Origin: Candidatus Competibacteraceae bacterium
Lineage (GTDB): Bacteria; Pseudomonadota; Gammaproteobacteria; Competibacterales; Competibacteraceae
DNA: 47,757 nucleotides
Assembly (NCBI GenBank): GCA_003989065.1
Contig: RXIW01000022.1
Location: forward strand, 1-47,757
Direction of reading: 5' to 3'
Shown: piece after piece, positions 37,087-46,240 of the stretch
Layout of the letters: the number at the start of each line of letters is the position of its first letter
How positions within the stretch are numbered: position 1 is the stretch's first letter
Notes under the pieces: generated by a model
Told to the model about the DNA's origin: nothing
The model's database searches: none
What the model saw: the letters and a program-made list of their open reading frames with translations, nothing else
Translations under genes and position numbers: made by a program

Positions 37087-38510
37087 GGTCGCTTGAGAAT
37101 GCGGGCGATGGTGCTGGTGGTCGAGCACCCGTCGATGTAATCCATCACCACCACTTGGCCGCCGGCTTCCCAGACGCAGCGATTGCCAGGGATGTTGGCC
37201 GGATCGTTATCGCCGCCCTTGACCAGATAGTCGGGCTGGACTGCACAAATCAGCCGCTCCGGGGTGTCTTCCCCAAACGGTACGACCCAGTCGACCGAGG
37301 CCAACCCGGCCAGCACCCGCATCCGTTGCCACAGGGTATTGACCGGTCGGTCCGCGCCCTTGATCCGGCGGACCGATTCGTCGTCGTTGACCGCCACGAT
37401 CAGCCGGTTGCCCAGGCGCTTGGCCTGCTCCAGATAGGTCACGTGGCCAGCATGCAGGATATCGAAGCAGCCGTTGGTCATGACGATAGTTTCGCCGTGG
37501 GCCTTGGCGTCGCCGACCACCCGCAACAACTCTTCCCGGCTCAAGATTCCGCGTGGCGGCTCATCGTGTTCGTACAGCGCGCGGCGCAGTTCGGACAGGG
37601 TGACGCTGGCGGTGCCCAGTTTGCCGACCACGATCCCGGCCGCCAGATTGGCCAGCACCGTCGCCGCCGCCAGTTCCAGGCCGGCTGCTAGCCCGGCGGC
37701 GAGCGTGGCGATGACGGTATCGCCGGCGCCGGTCACGTCGTAGACCTCGCGGGCGCGGGCCGCCAGATGCAGCGGTTCGCCACCCGCCCGCAACAGGGTC
37801 ATGCCTTGTTCGCCCCGGGTGATCAGCAGCGCATCCAGCGCCAGATCGCGCCGCAGCGCTTCGCCTTTGCCCACCAGTTCGGCTTCGTCGCGACAGGATC
37901 CGACCACCGCTTCGAATTCGGCCAGATTCGGGGTCAGCAGGGTCGCGCCATGGTAGCGGCGGAAATCGCGGCCCTTGGGATCGACCAGCACCGGTCGGCC
38001 GGCGGCGCGCGCCAGCCGGATGTAGTCGTCCACCGCCCGCAGCGCGCCCTTGCCGTAGTCGGAGATCACCACTGCCGCCGCCTCGGGCAGGGCGGCGACC
38101 ACCTGTTCCCGCAAGGCGGCCGGCTCGAAGCCGGGAAAACCGTCTTCGAAATCCAGCCGTAGCAGTTGCTGGTTGCGGCTGAGGATTCGCAGTTTGGTGA
38201 TGGTGGCCTGGCCGGGCTGGCGGATCAATTCGCAGCGCACCCCCAGCCGGCGCAGCTTGGTTTCCAGCGTGGTCGCCGCTTCGTCGGCGCCGGCTACCCC
38301 CAGCACCCGGACCTGGCCGCCGAGCGTGGCGATGTTGACCGCCACGTTGGCAGCCCCACCGGGCCGTTCTTCGACCTCTTCGACCTTGACCACCGGCACC
38401 GGCGCTTCCGGCGAAATGCGGGAGCACGGTCCGTACCAATAGCGGTCTAGCATCACGTCGCCGACGATCAACACCTGGGCCTGCTCGAAACGGGGAATTT
38501 GCGGTTTCAT
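37083..38510 (-). CDS. hldE: Bifunctional heptose-7-phosphate kinase / heptose-1-phosphate adenylyltransferase HldE
   Basis: The 475-residue fusion makes ADP-heptose for the lipopolysaccharide inner core. The N-terminal ribokinase-like part shows [22 protein letters not shown] and the anion-hole motif [15 protein letters not shown]. The C-terminal nucleotidyltransferase starts near residue 340 with [20 protein letters not shown] and continues to [12 protein letters not shown]. Both active parts look intact. msbA is divergent 75 bases away. Confidence 0.97.
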   Translation of the reverse strand: MKPQIPRFEQAQVLIVGDVMLDRYWYGPCSRISPEAPVPVVKVEEVEERPGGAANVAVNIATLGGQVRVLGVAGADEAATTLETKLRRLGVRCELIRQPGQATITKLRILSRNQQLLRLDFEDGFPGFEPAALREQVVAALPEAAAVVISDYGKGALRAVDDYIRLARAAGRPVLVDPKGRDFRRYHGATLLTPNLAEFEAVVGSCRDEAELVGKGEALRRDLALDALLITRGEQGMTLLRAGGEPLHLAARAREVYDVTGAGDTVIATLAAGLAAGLELAAATVLANLAAGIVVGKLGTASVTLSELRRALYEHDEPPRGILSREELLRVVGDAKAHGETIVMTNGCFDILHAGHVTYLEQAKRLGNRLIVAVNDDESVRRIKGADRPVNTLWQRMRVLAGLASVDWVVPFGEDTPERLICAVQPDYLVKGGDNDPANIPGNRCVWEAGGQVVVMDYIDGCSTTSTIARILKRP

Positions 38511-38585
38511 GGACTATTTTGGGGCGGTTTCACGATGACAGCATGATAGCATGGCGCAAAAAGGCCAAAACTGCTGACGTTCCCC

Positions 38586-40322
38586 ATGATGAATGGCAAG
38601 GATCTCTATCTCCGGCTGTTGCGTTTCGTCCGGCCGTATCTCCATGTTTTCGCGTTCTCCATCGTCGGGACGGTGATCGCCGCCGCCACCGAACCGCTGA
38701 TTCCCGCCCTGATCCAGCCCCTGCTGGACGGCAGTTTCGTCGAGAAGGACCCGCGCACCATCCGGCTGATGCCGCTGCTGCTGGTCGCGGTGTTCCTGGT
38801 GCGCGGGTTGGCAGGCTTCGTCGGCAGCGTGGCGATGTCCTGGGTGGCCCACCGGGTGGTCATGGATTTGCGCGATACCCTGTTCACTCGGCTGCTGACG
38901 TTGCCGACCCGCTATTTTGACGATCATTCCGCCGGCAATCTGCTGTCCCGCCTGACCTACGACGTCAGCCAGGTGATGACCGCCACCACCGATGCGCTGG
39001 TCACTTTGGTCAAGGATGGCTTGACGGTCATTGGTCTGCTGGGCTGGATGCTGTACCTGAACTGGAAGTTGTCGCTGCTGGCTTTTCTGATCGCGCCCGG
39101 CATCGCGCTGGTCGTGCGCCTGGTCAGTACGCGGTTGCGTCGACTGAGTCGGGAATTGCAGGAGCTGATGGGCGACCTGACCCATGTCATCGACGAGGTG
39201 CTGCAGGGCCACAAGGTGATCAAGATCTTCGGCGGGCAGGAGCACGAGCGCCAGCGTTTTCATCGGGTCAACAACCGCACCCGCCAGTTCAACATGAAAT
39301 TGGCCATCGCCTCCGAAGCCAGCGGACCACTGGTGCAATTGCTGGCCATCGTCGCGCTGGGCACGATGATCTATCTGGCCTCGCTGCAATCAGCCGCCAA
39401 CCAGATCACGGTCGGCGGTTTCGTCTCGCTGTTTGGGGCGATGGCGATGCTGCTGGCCCCAATCAAGCGGCTGACCAAGGTCAACGAACAGCTGCAACGC
39501 GGACTAGCGGCGGCCGAAACCATTTTCGCCCTGCTGGACGAGTCGCCCGAACCCGATCACGGTACTCGCGCCATCGGTCGGGCCAGCGGTCAGGTCAGTT
39601 TCCAGCAGGTGAGCTACCGTTACCGCAGTGAAGGCGCGGACGTGATTCACCAGCTCGATCTGAACGTGCAGCCGGGCGAGACCATCGCCCTGGTTGGACC
39701 GTCCGGCAGCGGCAAAACCACCCTGATGAGTCTGTTGCCGCGTTTCTACGAGCTGGAATCCGGCGACATCCTGCTGGATGGCCAGCCGATCCGCCAGCTG
39801 CGGCTGGCCGATCTGCGCGCCAACATTGCCTATGTCAGCCAGGATATCGTGCTGTTCAACGATACCGTCGCCGCCAACATCGCCTATGGCGCTGGCGGCC
39901 AGGTCGATACGGAGCAGGTGATCGAGGCCGCCGAAAATGCCCACGCCCTGGAATTCATCCGCGAGTTGCCCCAGGGGCTGGAGACTCTCATCGGCGAAAA
40001 TGGCGCGCGCCTGTCGGGCGGGCAGCGCCAACGCATCGCCATCGCCCGCGCCCTGCTCAAGAACGCTCCGATCCTGATCCTGGACGAAGCTACCTCGGCG
40101 CTCGACACCCAGTCGGAGCGCAAGGTCCAGCAGGCGCTGGATCACCTACGGGCGGGCCGCACCGCCTTCGTCATCGCCCACCGCCTGTCGACCATCGAGA
40201 ACGCCAACCGTATCGTGGTGCTCGATCGTGGCTGCATCGTCGAAATGGGAACGCACGCCGAACTGCTGGCCCAGGATGGGCTCTACGCTGGCCTGTATCG
40301 CATGCAAAGGGCCAGCAAATAA
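38586..40322 (+). CDS. msbA: Lipid A export ATP-binding/permease protein MsbA
   Basis: The 578-residue half-transporter flips core-lipid A across the inner membrane as a homodimer. Six transmembrane helices occupy about 1-320. The nucleotide-binding part has Walker A GPSGSGKTT, signature LSGGQRQRIAIARALL, Walker B ILILDEATSALD and the H-loop in VIAHRLST. Divergence from hldE puts two lipopolysaccharide genes around one short intergenic region. No terminator is visible after its stop. Confidence 0.96.
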   Translation: MMNGKDLYLRLLRFVRPYLHVFAFSIVGTVIAAATEPLIPALIQPLLDGSFVEKDPRTIRLMPLLLVAVFLVRGLAGFVGSVAMSWVAHRVVMDLRDTLFTRLLTLPTRYFDDHSAGNLLSRLTYDVSQVMTATTDALVTLVKDGLTVIGLLGWMLYLNWKLSLLAFLIAPGIALVVRLVSTRLRRLSRELQELMGDLTHVIDEVLQGHKVIKIFGGQEHERQRFHRVNNRTRQFNMKLAIASEASGPLVQLLAIVALGTMIYLASLQSAANQITVGGFVSLFGAMAMLLAPIKRLTKVNEQLQRGLAAAETIFALLDESPEPDHGTRAIGRASGQVSFQQVSYRYRSEGADVIHQLDLNVQPGETIALVGPSGSGKTTLMSLLPRFYELESGDILLDGQPIRQLRLADLRANIAYVSQDIVLFNDTVAANIAYGAGGQVDTEQVIEAAENAHALEFIRELPQGLETLIGENGARLSGGQRQRIAIARALLKNAPILILDEATSALDTQSERKVQQALDHLRAGRTAFVIAHRLSTIENANRIVVLDRGCIVEMGTHAELLAQDGLYAGLYRMQRASK

Positions 40323-40377
40323 ACAACAAGAGTTGCAATAACTACAAATTTCTTCTCAATTGCGCAACAATTCGATT

Positions 40378-40406
40378 TTGCGCTGGTCCAACAATTCAGG
40401 TATAGC
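40378..40406 (+). promoter_or_regulatory. Predicted promoter of the RMF-like gene
   Basis: TTGCGC (40378-40383) and TATAGC (40401-40406) are 17 bases apart. A start near 40413 would leave only about 11 untranslated bases before the ATG at 40424, a short leader with no clear ribosome binding site. Confidence 0.4.
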
Positions 40407-40423
40407 ATTTCGGGTTGTAGACC

Positions 40424-40621
40424 ATGCATAGTCACACTGATTCTTCCAAGAAGCTGGCGCCACTATTGCGTTATGCTTTTCGGCTTGGCGTCGACGCGGC
40501 CACCCGGAACGAGGATCGCAATCCTTACGTTCCGAACAGCCATCTCTATCATGCCTGGATCGCGGGATGGGCCAGTCTCGCCCGCGGCTGGAACGATAGC
40601 ACCGATCTCCGCTTCTCCTGA
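40424..40621 (+). CDS. Ribosome modulation factor-like protein
   Basis: The 65-residue basic protein resembles RMF, which dimerises 70S ribosomes into inactive 100S particles in stationary phase. Matching parts are an AFRLGVDAA helix in place of GYQAGIAG, the NPY in RNPYVPNS, and AWIAGWASL in place of WLGGWREAM. It is about ten residues longer than E. coli RMF, mostly at the N-terminus. It lies alone between msbA and a Sel1 gene with its own candidate promoter. The match is clear in pattern but short, and the function is inferred. Confidence 0.7.
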   Translation: MHSHTDSSKKLAPLLRYAFRLGVDAATRNEDRNPYVPNSHLYHAWIAGWASLARGWNDSTDLRFS

Positions 40622-40724
40622 GTCCTGGGCGATCCCCAAGCTCGATGATGGTGCGTGAGGTTCATGGTAGGCTGATGTTAAACTGGACCTATCCAGTCCC
40701 AAACCCAAAATCGAGTCTCCATCC

Positions 40725-41258
40725 ATGAAAACACCGCTTTTCCTGCTGCTGGCAGGTAGTTTGTTGAGCGCTGGCCCGGTCTGGGCTGCCGAAGGCGAAT
40801 GGGATCAGGCCAAGAGCGCTCACGAGCGGGGCGACTACGCAGCCGAGATCGCGTTGGTCCGGCCGATGGCGGAGAAGGGCTATCCCTTCGCGCAATTCAA
40901 TCTGGGCGTTCTGTACGACCAAGGCAAGGGCGTGCCGCAGGACAACGCCCAGGCCATGCAGTGGTATCAGAAAGCCGCCGAACAGGGCTTGCCGCAGGCC
41001 CAGATCAATCTGGGCATCATGTACGAGGAAGGCCAGGGCGTGCCGGTGGATAATGTGCGCGCCTACTTCTGGTACACGCTGGCCGATTCGCAGGGAGACG
41101 GACTGGCGCCGCAAGCCAAACGGGACATCGCCAAGAAGATGACCCCGGCCCAGGTCGAGGATGCGGAGCGACAGGCCAAGGAATACAAGGCAGCTCATCC
41201 GTTCAAGGTTCCCCCGCTGCCGGAAACCGCTCCCGGCACCTCCCACGGCAACGGTTGA
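40725..41258 (+). CDS. Exported Sel1-repeat (TPR-like) protein
   Basis: The 177-residue protein has a signal peptide (cleavage after VWAA, about residue 22). Two or three Sel1-like repeats follow (about 47-125): AQFNLGVLYDQGKGVPQDNAQ-type and AQINLGIMYEEGQGVPVDNVR-type. The C-terminus is Pro-rich. Sel1 proteins are adaptors in envelope or signalling complexes. A weak hairpin lies in the convergent gap with mltD. Confidence 0.85.
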   Translation: MKTPLFLLLAGSLLSAGPVWAAEGEWDQAKSAHERGDYAAEIALVRPMAEKGYPFAQFNLGVLYDQGKGVPQDNAQAMQWYQKAAEQGLPQAQINLGIMYEEGQGVPVDNVRAYFWYTLADSQGDGLAPQAKRDIAKKMTPAQVEDAERQAKEYKAAHPFKVPPLPETAPGTSHGNG

Positions 41259-41265
41259 ACGCGAG

Positions 41266-41296
41266 ATCCCGTCTCTGCTGGTTTACGAGGCGGGAT
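41266..41296. terminator. Possible hairpin terminator in a convergent gap
   Basis: ATCCCGTCTC and GAGGCGGGAT form a 10-bp stem with one G-U pair and an 11-base loop. No T-run follows on the plus strand. It overlaps the end of mltD, so assignment is weak. Confidence 0.3.
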
Positions 41297-43022
41297 ACAC
41301 GATCAGCTGCTGGCCGGCTTTCAAGGCCACCCTGGCGTTCAGACCGTTCCACTGTGCCAACAGGCGGGAAGGGACGCCGTAGCGTTTGGCGATCCCATCC
41401 AGGGTCTCGCCTTTCCTGACCGTATATTTGCTGGGTGCGACCAGCCGTGCGCCGGGCGCGTTCGCCAGCAGGGTCTTGGCTTGTTCCTGCGGCAGGAGCA
41501 GGTTGTAGGCGCGCGCCGGGGGCTCGATGCCTGGCTTGAAGGCCGGATTGAAGCGCAGGAACTCCTCCACCGGAATGGCGGTCGTGGCCAGCACGTCATA
41601 AATCTTGTTCTCGGGGACGAGGTCAACCCGGTACAGATAGGCGTGATCGTCGATGGACGGCAGCCGCACCCCATAGGCGTCGGGATTGGCGATGATGCGC
41701 GCCAGCGCCACGATCCTGGGGATGTAATCCTGGGTCTCCTTGGGCAGCTTCAAGTCCCAGTACGGCGATGGCGGCGGCGCTGGGGGAGCCGGGTCGGGCG
41801 TGGTTGCGTCGGATTGGGCCGGCGATGTCGCTGCAATGGCGGCGGGCGTAGCAGCGGCTTCGCCAGCGCTAGCGGCGGACTTGGTATTGGCAGCGACGTC
41901 GCCAGCAGTGGCCGGTGCGGCGGACTTGGTATTGGCGGTGGATTTGGCGGCTGCGGCCGCAGCCCGGGCCTGGCTGGCCTTGAGCGCATCCAACGCATCT
42001 TGAACGGTTCCTGGACCGGCGTTGTAGGCCGCTAGCGCCAGCAGCCAGTCGCCGTCGAACATCTTGTTCAGATCTTCCAGATAACCGAGCGCAGTGATGG
42101 TCGAGGTATGAATGTCGAAGCGGCCATCGTAGCCGTCGCTTAGCACCAAGCCACGCTCCTGCCCGGTCCCCGGTATGATTTGCCAGAGCCCGGCAGCTTC
42201 CTTGGGCGAAACGGCGGTGGGTTCGAACGCGCTTTCCACCATGGGTAACAAGGCCAGATCCATCGGCAGGCCACGGCGGTCGACATGCTCCATGATGTAG
42301 TAGAGGAAGGGTCTGGCACGCTGTGACAGCAGGGCCAGGTAAGCCGGATTGCGCTTGATGTATTCGATCTGCTCGTCGATACGCGGGTTTTGCACGTCAG
42401 TCAGCGCCATGCGCCCGCGCATGCGACTCCACAGGTCTGGCTTGGCGACCGGCCCCGCTTTGCCTTTGGGATGCGGACCGGGTTTCCTGGCGGTCGGTTG
42501 CGCCAGGGCGATCCTGGTCTTCTCAGCGGTTTGATCGGCGGGCTTGTTCGCTGTCTTCGTCGCGACCGGGACGGGCTTGTCGGTCGTTTGCGTTGCGACT
42601 GGAGTAGCCTTGTCCGCCGTTCTGAGGGTAACCGTGATGGCTGGCGGGTGCGCATTGGGCTTGGCGGTTGCGGCTACGGCGGGTTTCTGCGGCGTTGGCG
42701 CAGCGGCTGCGTTGCCAGTCTTGGCTTTGCCTGCGCTGTCCGGCGTTTTCGCCTCCTGCTTTCCGCCTTGCGCTACGACCTTGATGTCACGCGAGGGCGC
42801 GACCGGCTTGCGATCCTCGCTATCAGTTGCGGCGCGGCGATTTTCGGATGGATCGCGCGTTTGCCAATAGTCCATATAGGGCGTTTTGGCGGCGCTGCCG
42901 GCGTCGACGGTTTCGATCGTTTTGGCCGTTTTATCGGCGTCGGTGATGGGAAGCCCGGCGCAGGCTCCCAGGGTCGATGACACCAGTGCGGTGGTCAGCA
43001 GCGCAGGAATCGTTCTCGGCAT
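41283..43022 (-). CDS. mltD: Membrane-bound lytic murein transglycosylase MltD-like, with LysM
   Basis: The 579-residue lipoprotein (lipobox TLGAC, Cys21) cleaves peptidoglycan glycan strands. A long low-complexity region (about 40-205) precedes the SLT domain. That domain has catalytic Glu263 in LPMVESAFEP, GLWQIIPGTG and LALAAYNAGPGTV. An Ala/Thr/Pro-rich stretch of roughly 75 residues (about 343-418) then interrupts the usual sequence before YWDLKLPKETQDYIPRI. A C-terminal LysM module (about 530-577, YTVRKGETLDGIAKRYGV) binds peptidoglycan. The usual MltD has two or more LysM modules, and only one clear copy is seen here. Confidence 0.9.
   Translation of the reverse strand: MPRTIPALLTTALVSSTLGACAGLPITDADKTAKTIETVDAGSAAKTPYMDYWQTRDPSENRRAATDSEDRKPVAPSRDIKVVAQGGKQEAKTPDSAGKAKTGNAAAAPTPQKPAVAATAKPNAHPPAITVTLRTADKATPVATQTTDKPVPVATKTANKPADQTAEKTRIALAQPTARKPGPHPKGKAGPVAKPDLWSRMRGRMALTDVQNPRIDEQIEYIKRNPAYLALLSQRARPFLYYIMEHVDRRGLPMDLALLPMVESAFEPTAVSPKEAAGLWQIIPGTGQERGLVLSDGYDGRFDIHTSTITALGYLEDLNKMFDGDWLLALAAYNAGPGTVQDALDALKASQARAAAAAAKSTANTKSAAPATAGDVAANTKSAASAGEAAATPAAIAATSPAQSDATTPDPAPPAPPPSPYWDLKLPKETQDYIPRIVALARIIANPDAYGVRLPSIDDHAYLYRVDLVPENKIYDVLATTAIPVEEFLRFNPAFKPGIEPPARAYNLLLPQEQAKTLLANAPGARLVAPSKYTVRKGETLDGIAKRYGVPSRLLAQWNGLNARVALKAGQQLIVYPAS
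41875..41936. repeat. 17-bp direct repeats inside mltD
   Basis: GCGGACTTGGTATTGGC occurs at 41875-41891 and 41920-41936 and encodes ANTKSA units in the low-complexity insertion. This suggests growth of the insertion by slippage. Confidence 0.75.
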
Positions 43023-43151
43023 TCTTCGTTATTTTCCCAATATAGTGACATTGGATGTGCGAGGTATTCCAATCGTTTGGAAAATTATCCTATTCTTCAA
43101 TCGCATATTCAATATTCACATTGCGGGATGATCTTGGCAGCCGCTTGCGGC

Positions 43152-44000
43152 TCATGCCGCGCCAGTGGCGACCGGTCGCGCGGGGTCGCGAATCCATTCG
43201 CTCCAGGAGCCCGCATACAGCCGCGAACCGACCAAACCGGCCGCTTCCATCGCCAGCAGGTTATGGCAGGCGGTGACGCCAGAGCCGCAACTGTGGACTA
43301 CGGAGGCTGGGGCGCGATCGCCCAGTACGGTCTGGAAACGCACCCGCAATTCGCTCGCCGGCAGGAAATGACCATCGGACTGCAAATGACCCTCGGTCGG
43401 CAGATTGAGCGCGCCCGGAATGTGGCCGGCCACCGGATCGATCGGCTCCACCTCGCCGCGATAACGCGCCGCACCGCGGGCGTCCAGCACCACCTGTTCC
43501 GGCGGCAGCGCCATCACCTGGGCCGCGTTCAGCCATGACCGGTCGTCGGGCTGAGCCTGGAAGGTTTTCGGCTGGCAAACCACCGGTTCGACGCTCGCCG
43601 GCAAACCGGCGCGTTGCCAGGCCGACCAGCCGCCGTCCAGCACCGCCACCGCCGGATGTCCCAGCCAGCGCAACAGCCACCATAGCCGCGCCGCTGCCAG
43701 CATCCCGCCCATGTCGTCGTAGGCGATGACCTGGATGCAGTCGTCGATGCCCCACGCGCCTAGCCGGGCGGCCAGTTGGGCCGGATCGGGCAGGGGATGG
43801 CGGCCGGTGGTCGGCGTGATCGGGCTGGATAGATCTTCGTCCAAATGGGCATAGCGAGCGCTGGGGATATGGCCGGCCTGGTAGGCCCGCCGGCCCGCCT
43901 CCGGCTCCATCAAATTGAAGCGGCAGTCCACGATGATCCAGGTGGGATCGTCGCGATGCGCATGCAGGGTGGCGACATCGATCAGGGTCGTGTAGGGCAT
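43152..44000 (-). CDS. sseA: 3-mercaptopyruvate sulfurtransferase (two rhodanese domains)
   Basis: The 282-residue protein has two rhodanese folds. The first (1-130) is structural, with WIIVDCRFNL and AYQAGHIPSARY. The second (about 155-280) has catalytic Cys238 in the loop CGSGVTA, the form typical of mercaptopyruvate rather than thiosulfate sulfurtransferases. It moves sulfur from 3-mercaptopyruvate to acceptors such as cyanide or thiols. It follows rlmJ by 34 bases. Confidence 0.93.
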   Translation of the reverse strand: MPYTTLIDVATLHAHRDDPTWIIVDCRFNLMEPEAGRRAYQAGHIPSARYAHLDEDLSSPITPTTGRHPLPDPAQLAARLGAWGIDDCIQVIAYDDMGGMLAAARLWWLLRWLGHPAVAVLDGGWSAWQRAGLPASVEPVVCQPKTFQAQPDDRSWLNAAQVMALPPEQVVLDARGAARYRGEVEPIDPVAGHIPGALNLPTEGHLQSDGHFLPASELRVRFQTVLGDRAPASVVHSCGSGVTACHNLLAMEAAGLVGSRLYAGSWSEWIRDPARPVATGAA

Positions 44001-44034
44001 GGGTGTTCCATAGGGCAGGGGCGGGCGGGAAAGA

Positions 44035-44880
44035 TCACGGGGCTAGCGTCAGCCATTCCAACCGGGTCTGGCCCTGCGCGCCGGTGCGTAGCCGCTGCAG
44101 CAGTTCCGGCAGTAGTCGGGCCAGGGTTTCATCCAGTCGCCACGGCGGATTGATCACGATCATCCCGCAACCGTGCAGACCCAGCGGCCCGTCGTAGGGA
44201 TACAGCCCCAGTTCGGCGCACAGGATCGCGGGGATCTGCAGCGCCTGCAAGGCGCGTTGCCAGCGCGTGCTGGGGGCGCGATCCAGGATCGGGTACCAGA
44301 TGGCGATCATGCCGCCAGCCCAGCGCCGGTGAATCAGGCGCACGGCTTCGACTAGGCGGTCGAATTCGTCCTTGCGTTCGTAGGGCGGATCGATGAACAC
44401 CAGGCCACGTCGCTCCGGCGGCGGCAGGAACGCCTTGAGTGCGGCATAGCCGTCGGCTGCATGCACCGCGGTCTGGCGGTCGCCGGCAAATTCGGCTTTG
44501 AGCAGCGGATGGTCGCTCGGATGCAGCTCGGTCAGCACCAGGCGATCACCGGGGCGCAGGCCGGCGCGGGCGATGCGCGGCGAACCGGGATAAAAGCGCA
44601 ATTCGCCGTCGGGATTCAGCGCCCGCACCTGTTCCCGATACGCGCTCAGCTCCGCGCCTAGCCCCGATTCGTGCCATAGCCGGCCGACGCCATCCCGAAA
44701 TTCCTCGTTCTGGCGGGCCGGCGTCGCCAGCAGGTCGTAACGACCCGCGCCGGCATGGGTGTCGAACAGGAAGAACGGCTTGTCCTTGCGGCACAGAGCC
44801 TCAATGAGCTGCATCAGCAGGACGTGCTTGAAGACATCGGCGAAATTGCCGGCATGGAACGCGTGGCGATAACTTAGCAT
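44035..44880 (-). CDS. rlmJ: 23S rRNA (adenine2030-N6)-methyltransferase RlmJ
   Basis: The 281-residue enzyme shows the family opening MLSYRHAFHAGNFADVFKH, which fixes the start at 44880, though the frame is open upstream. It has the methyltransferase elements FLFDTHAGAGRYDL (SAM binding) and VFIDPPYE (catalytic DPPY). It methylates A2030 of 23S rRNA. It is 49 bases downstream of amrS on the same strand. Confidence 0.95.
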   Translation of the reverse strand: MLSYRHAFHAGNFADVFKHVLLMQLIEALCRKDKPFFLFDTHAGAGRYDLLATPARQNEEFRDGVGRLWHESGLGAELSAYREQVRALNPDGELRFYPGSPRIARAGLRPGDRLVLTELHPSDHPLLKAEFAGDRQTAVHAADGYAALKAFLPPPERRGLVFIDPPYERKDEFDRLVEAVRLIHRRWAGGMIAIWYPILDRAPSTRWQRALQALQIPAILCAELGLYPYDGPLGLHGCGMIVINPPWRLDETLARLLPELLQRLRTGAQGQTRLEWLTLAP

Positions 44881-44929
44881 CGGCGGCCAGTAGGCTGATG
44901 ATCGGATCGGCGAGGGGCCCGGCAGCGGT

Positions 44930-46036
44930 TTAGTCGGCGCATTGCCGCAGCCGCACCGGCCGTCGCCGCCCGCCCCAGGTGCCCGGCTGCGCTTCGAACA
45001 CGCCGGCGCACAGAGTCCCGCAGGCATTGCAATGGCCGTCGGCGGTCAGGTTCCAGACGCCCAGCGAATACCAGTCGCGACCAATCAGCTTCTGGCCGCA
45101 TTGGTGGCAATAGGTGCTGTTGCCCCGCTCGTCGTGAACGTTGCCGGTGTAGGCGTAGCGAATGCCGTTCTTCATGGCGATCCGCCGTGCCCGGCTCAGG
45201 GTCGAGGGCGGGGTCGGCGAGTGATTCAGCATCTTCCAGTCGGGATGGAAGGCGGTGAAGTGAATCGGCACATCCGGTCCCAGGTTTTCCATCACCCACT
45301 GGGTCAGTTTTTCCAGCTCGCTGTCCGAATCATTTTCGCCGGGAATCAGCAGCGTGGTGATTTCGAACCAGACCTGGGTTTCCTGCTTCAGATACACCAG
45401 GGTATCCAGCACCGGCTGCAAGTGGCCGCCGCAGATCTTCCAGTAGAAATCCTCGGTGAAGGCTTTCAGATCGACGTTGGCGGCGTCCATGTGGCGGAAG
45501 AATTCCTGGCGCGGTTCGTCGCACAGATAGCCCGCGGTGACCGCCACCGATTTGATGCCGTATTCCCGGCAGGCCAGGGCGGTGTCGATGGCGTATTCCA
45601 TGAAGATGACCGGATCGTTGTAGGTATAGGCCATGCTCTGGCAGCCCAGATCGCGGGCCACTCGCGCCAGCTTCTCCGGCGAAGCCTCGTCCGCCAGGAT
45701 GTCCATTTCCCGCGATTTGCTCATGTCCCAGTTCTGGCAGAACTTGCAGGCCAGATTGCAGCCGGCGGTGCCGAACGACAGCACCGGCGTGCCGGGCAGA
45801 AAATGGTTGAGCGGCTTCTTTTCGATGGGATCGATGCAGAATCCGCTGGAGCGGCCGTAGCTGGTCAGCACGACCTGGTTGTCGTGGCGGCCGCGCACGA
45901 AGCACAGACCCTGTTGACCTTCGTGCAGCTTGCAATAGCGCGGACAAACGTCGCATTGCACGCGGCCATCGTCGAGAACATGCCAGTAGCGGGTCGGCAA
46001 GAACTCCAGAATGGAATGGATGGTTGCGGTATTCAT
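44930..46036 (-). CDS. amrS: AmmeMemoRadiSam system radical SAM enzyme AmrS
   Basis: The 368-residue protein has a PFL-activase-like radical SAM core with [4Fe-4S] ligands Cys93, Cys97 and Cys100 in AGCNLACKFCQNWD. An N-terminal cysteine group (CDVCPRYC...GLC, residues 28-45) and a C-terminal CHQCG...CNACG pair may bind zinc or a further cluster. It is divergent from amrB-amrA, completing the three-part AmmeMemoRadiSam set. The reaction is not known to me. Confidence 0.95.
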   Translation of the reverse strand: MNTATIHSILEFLPTRYWHVLDDGRVQCDVCPRYCKLHEGQQGLCFVRGRHDNQVVLTSYGRSSGFCIDPIEKKPLNHFLPGTPVLSFGTAGCNLACKFCQNWDMSKSREMDILADEASPEKLARVARDLGCQSMAYTYNDPVIFMEYAIDTALACREYGIKSVAVTAGYLCDEPRQEFFRHMDAANVDLKAFTEDFYWKICGGHLQPVLDTLVYLKQETQVWFEITTLLIPGENDSDSELEKLTQWVMENLGPDVPIHFTAFHPDWKMLNHSPTPPSTLSRARRIAMKNGIRYAYTGNVHDERGNSTYCHQCGQKLIGRDWYSLGVWNLTADGHCNACGTLCAGVFEAQPGTWGGRRRPVRLRQCAD

Positions 46037-46182
46037 GGCGGCCTCCTGCTAAAGGCTCTCATCGTGTGCCAGCCGGTCGCGTCGCGAGCGTTCCGCCCAG
46101 CGGCGGCAATGCCGACCGTGATCAAAACAATATTGAAATGATCGAAATGAAATGGGGTCTATTACGGATAATCCGATGTCCC

Positions 46183-46188
46183 TATACT
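46183..46188 (+). promoter_or_regulatory. Possible -10 element for amrB-amrA
   Basis: TATACT lies 53 bases before the amrB ATG within the 204-base divergent region shared with amrS. The best -35 candidate (ATTACG, 16 bases upstream) is poor. Confidence 0.3.
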
Positions 46189-46240
46189 CTAACATCATAG
46201 CCATCAATAGATTTGTAACAAATTTTGTCGGGAGGGCGTC

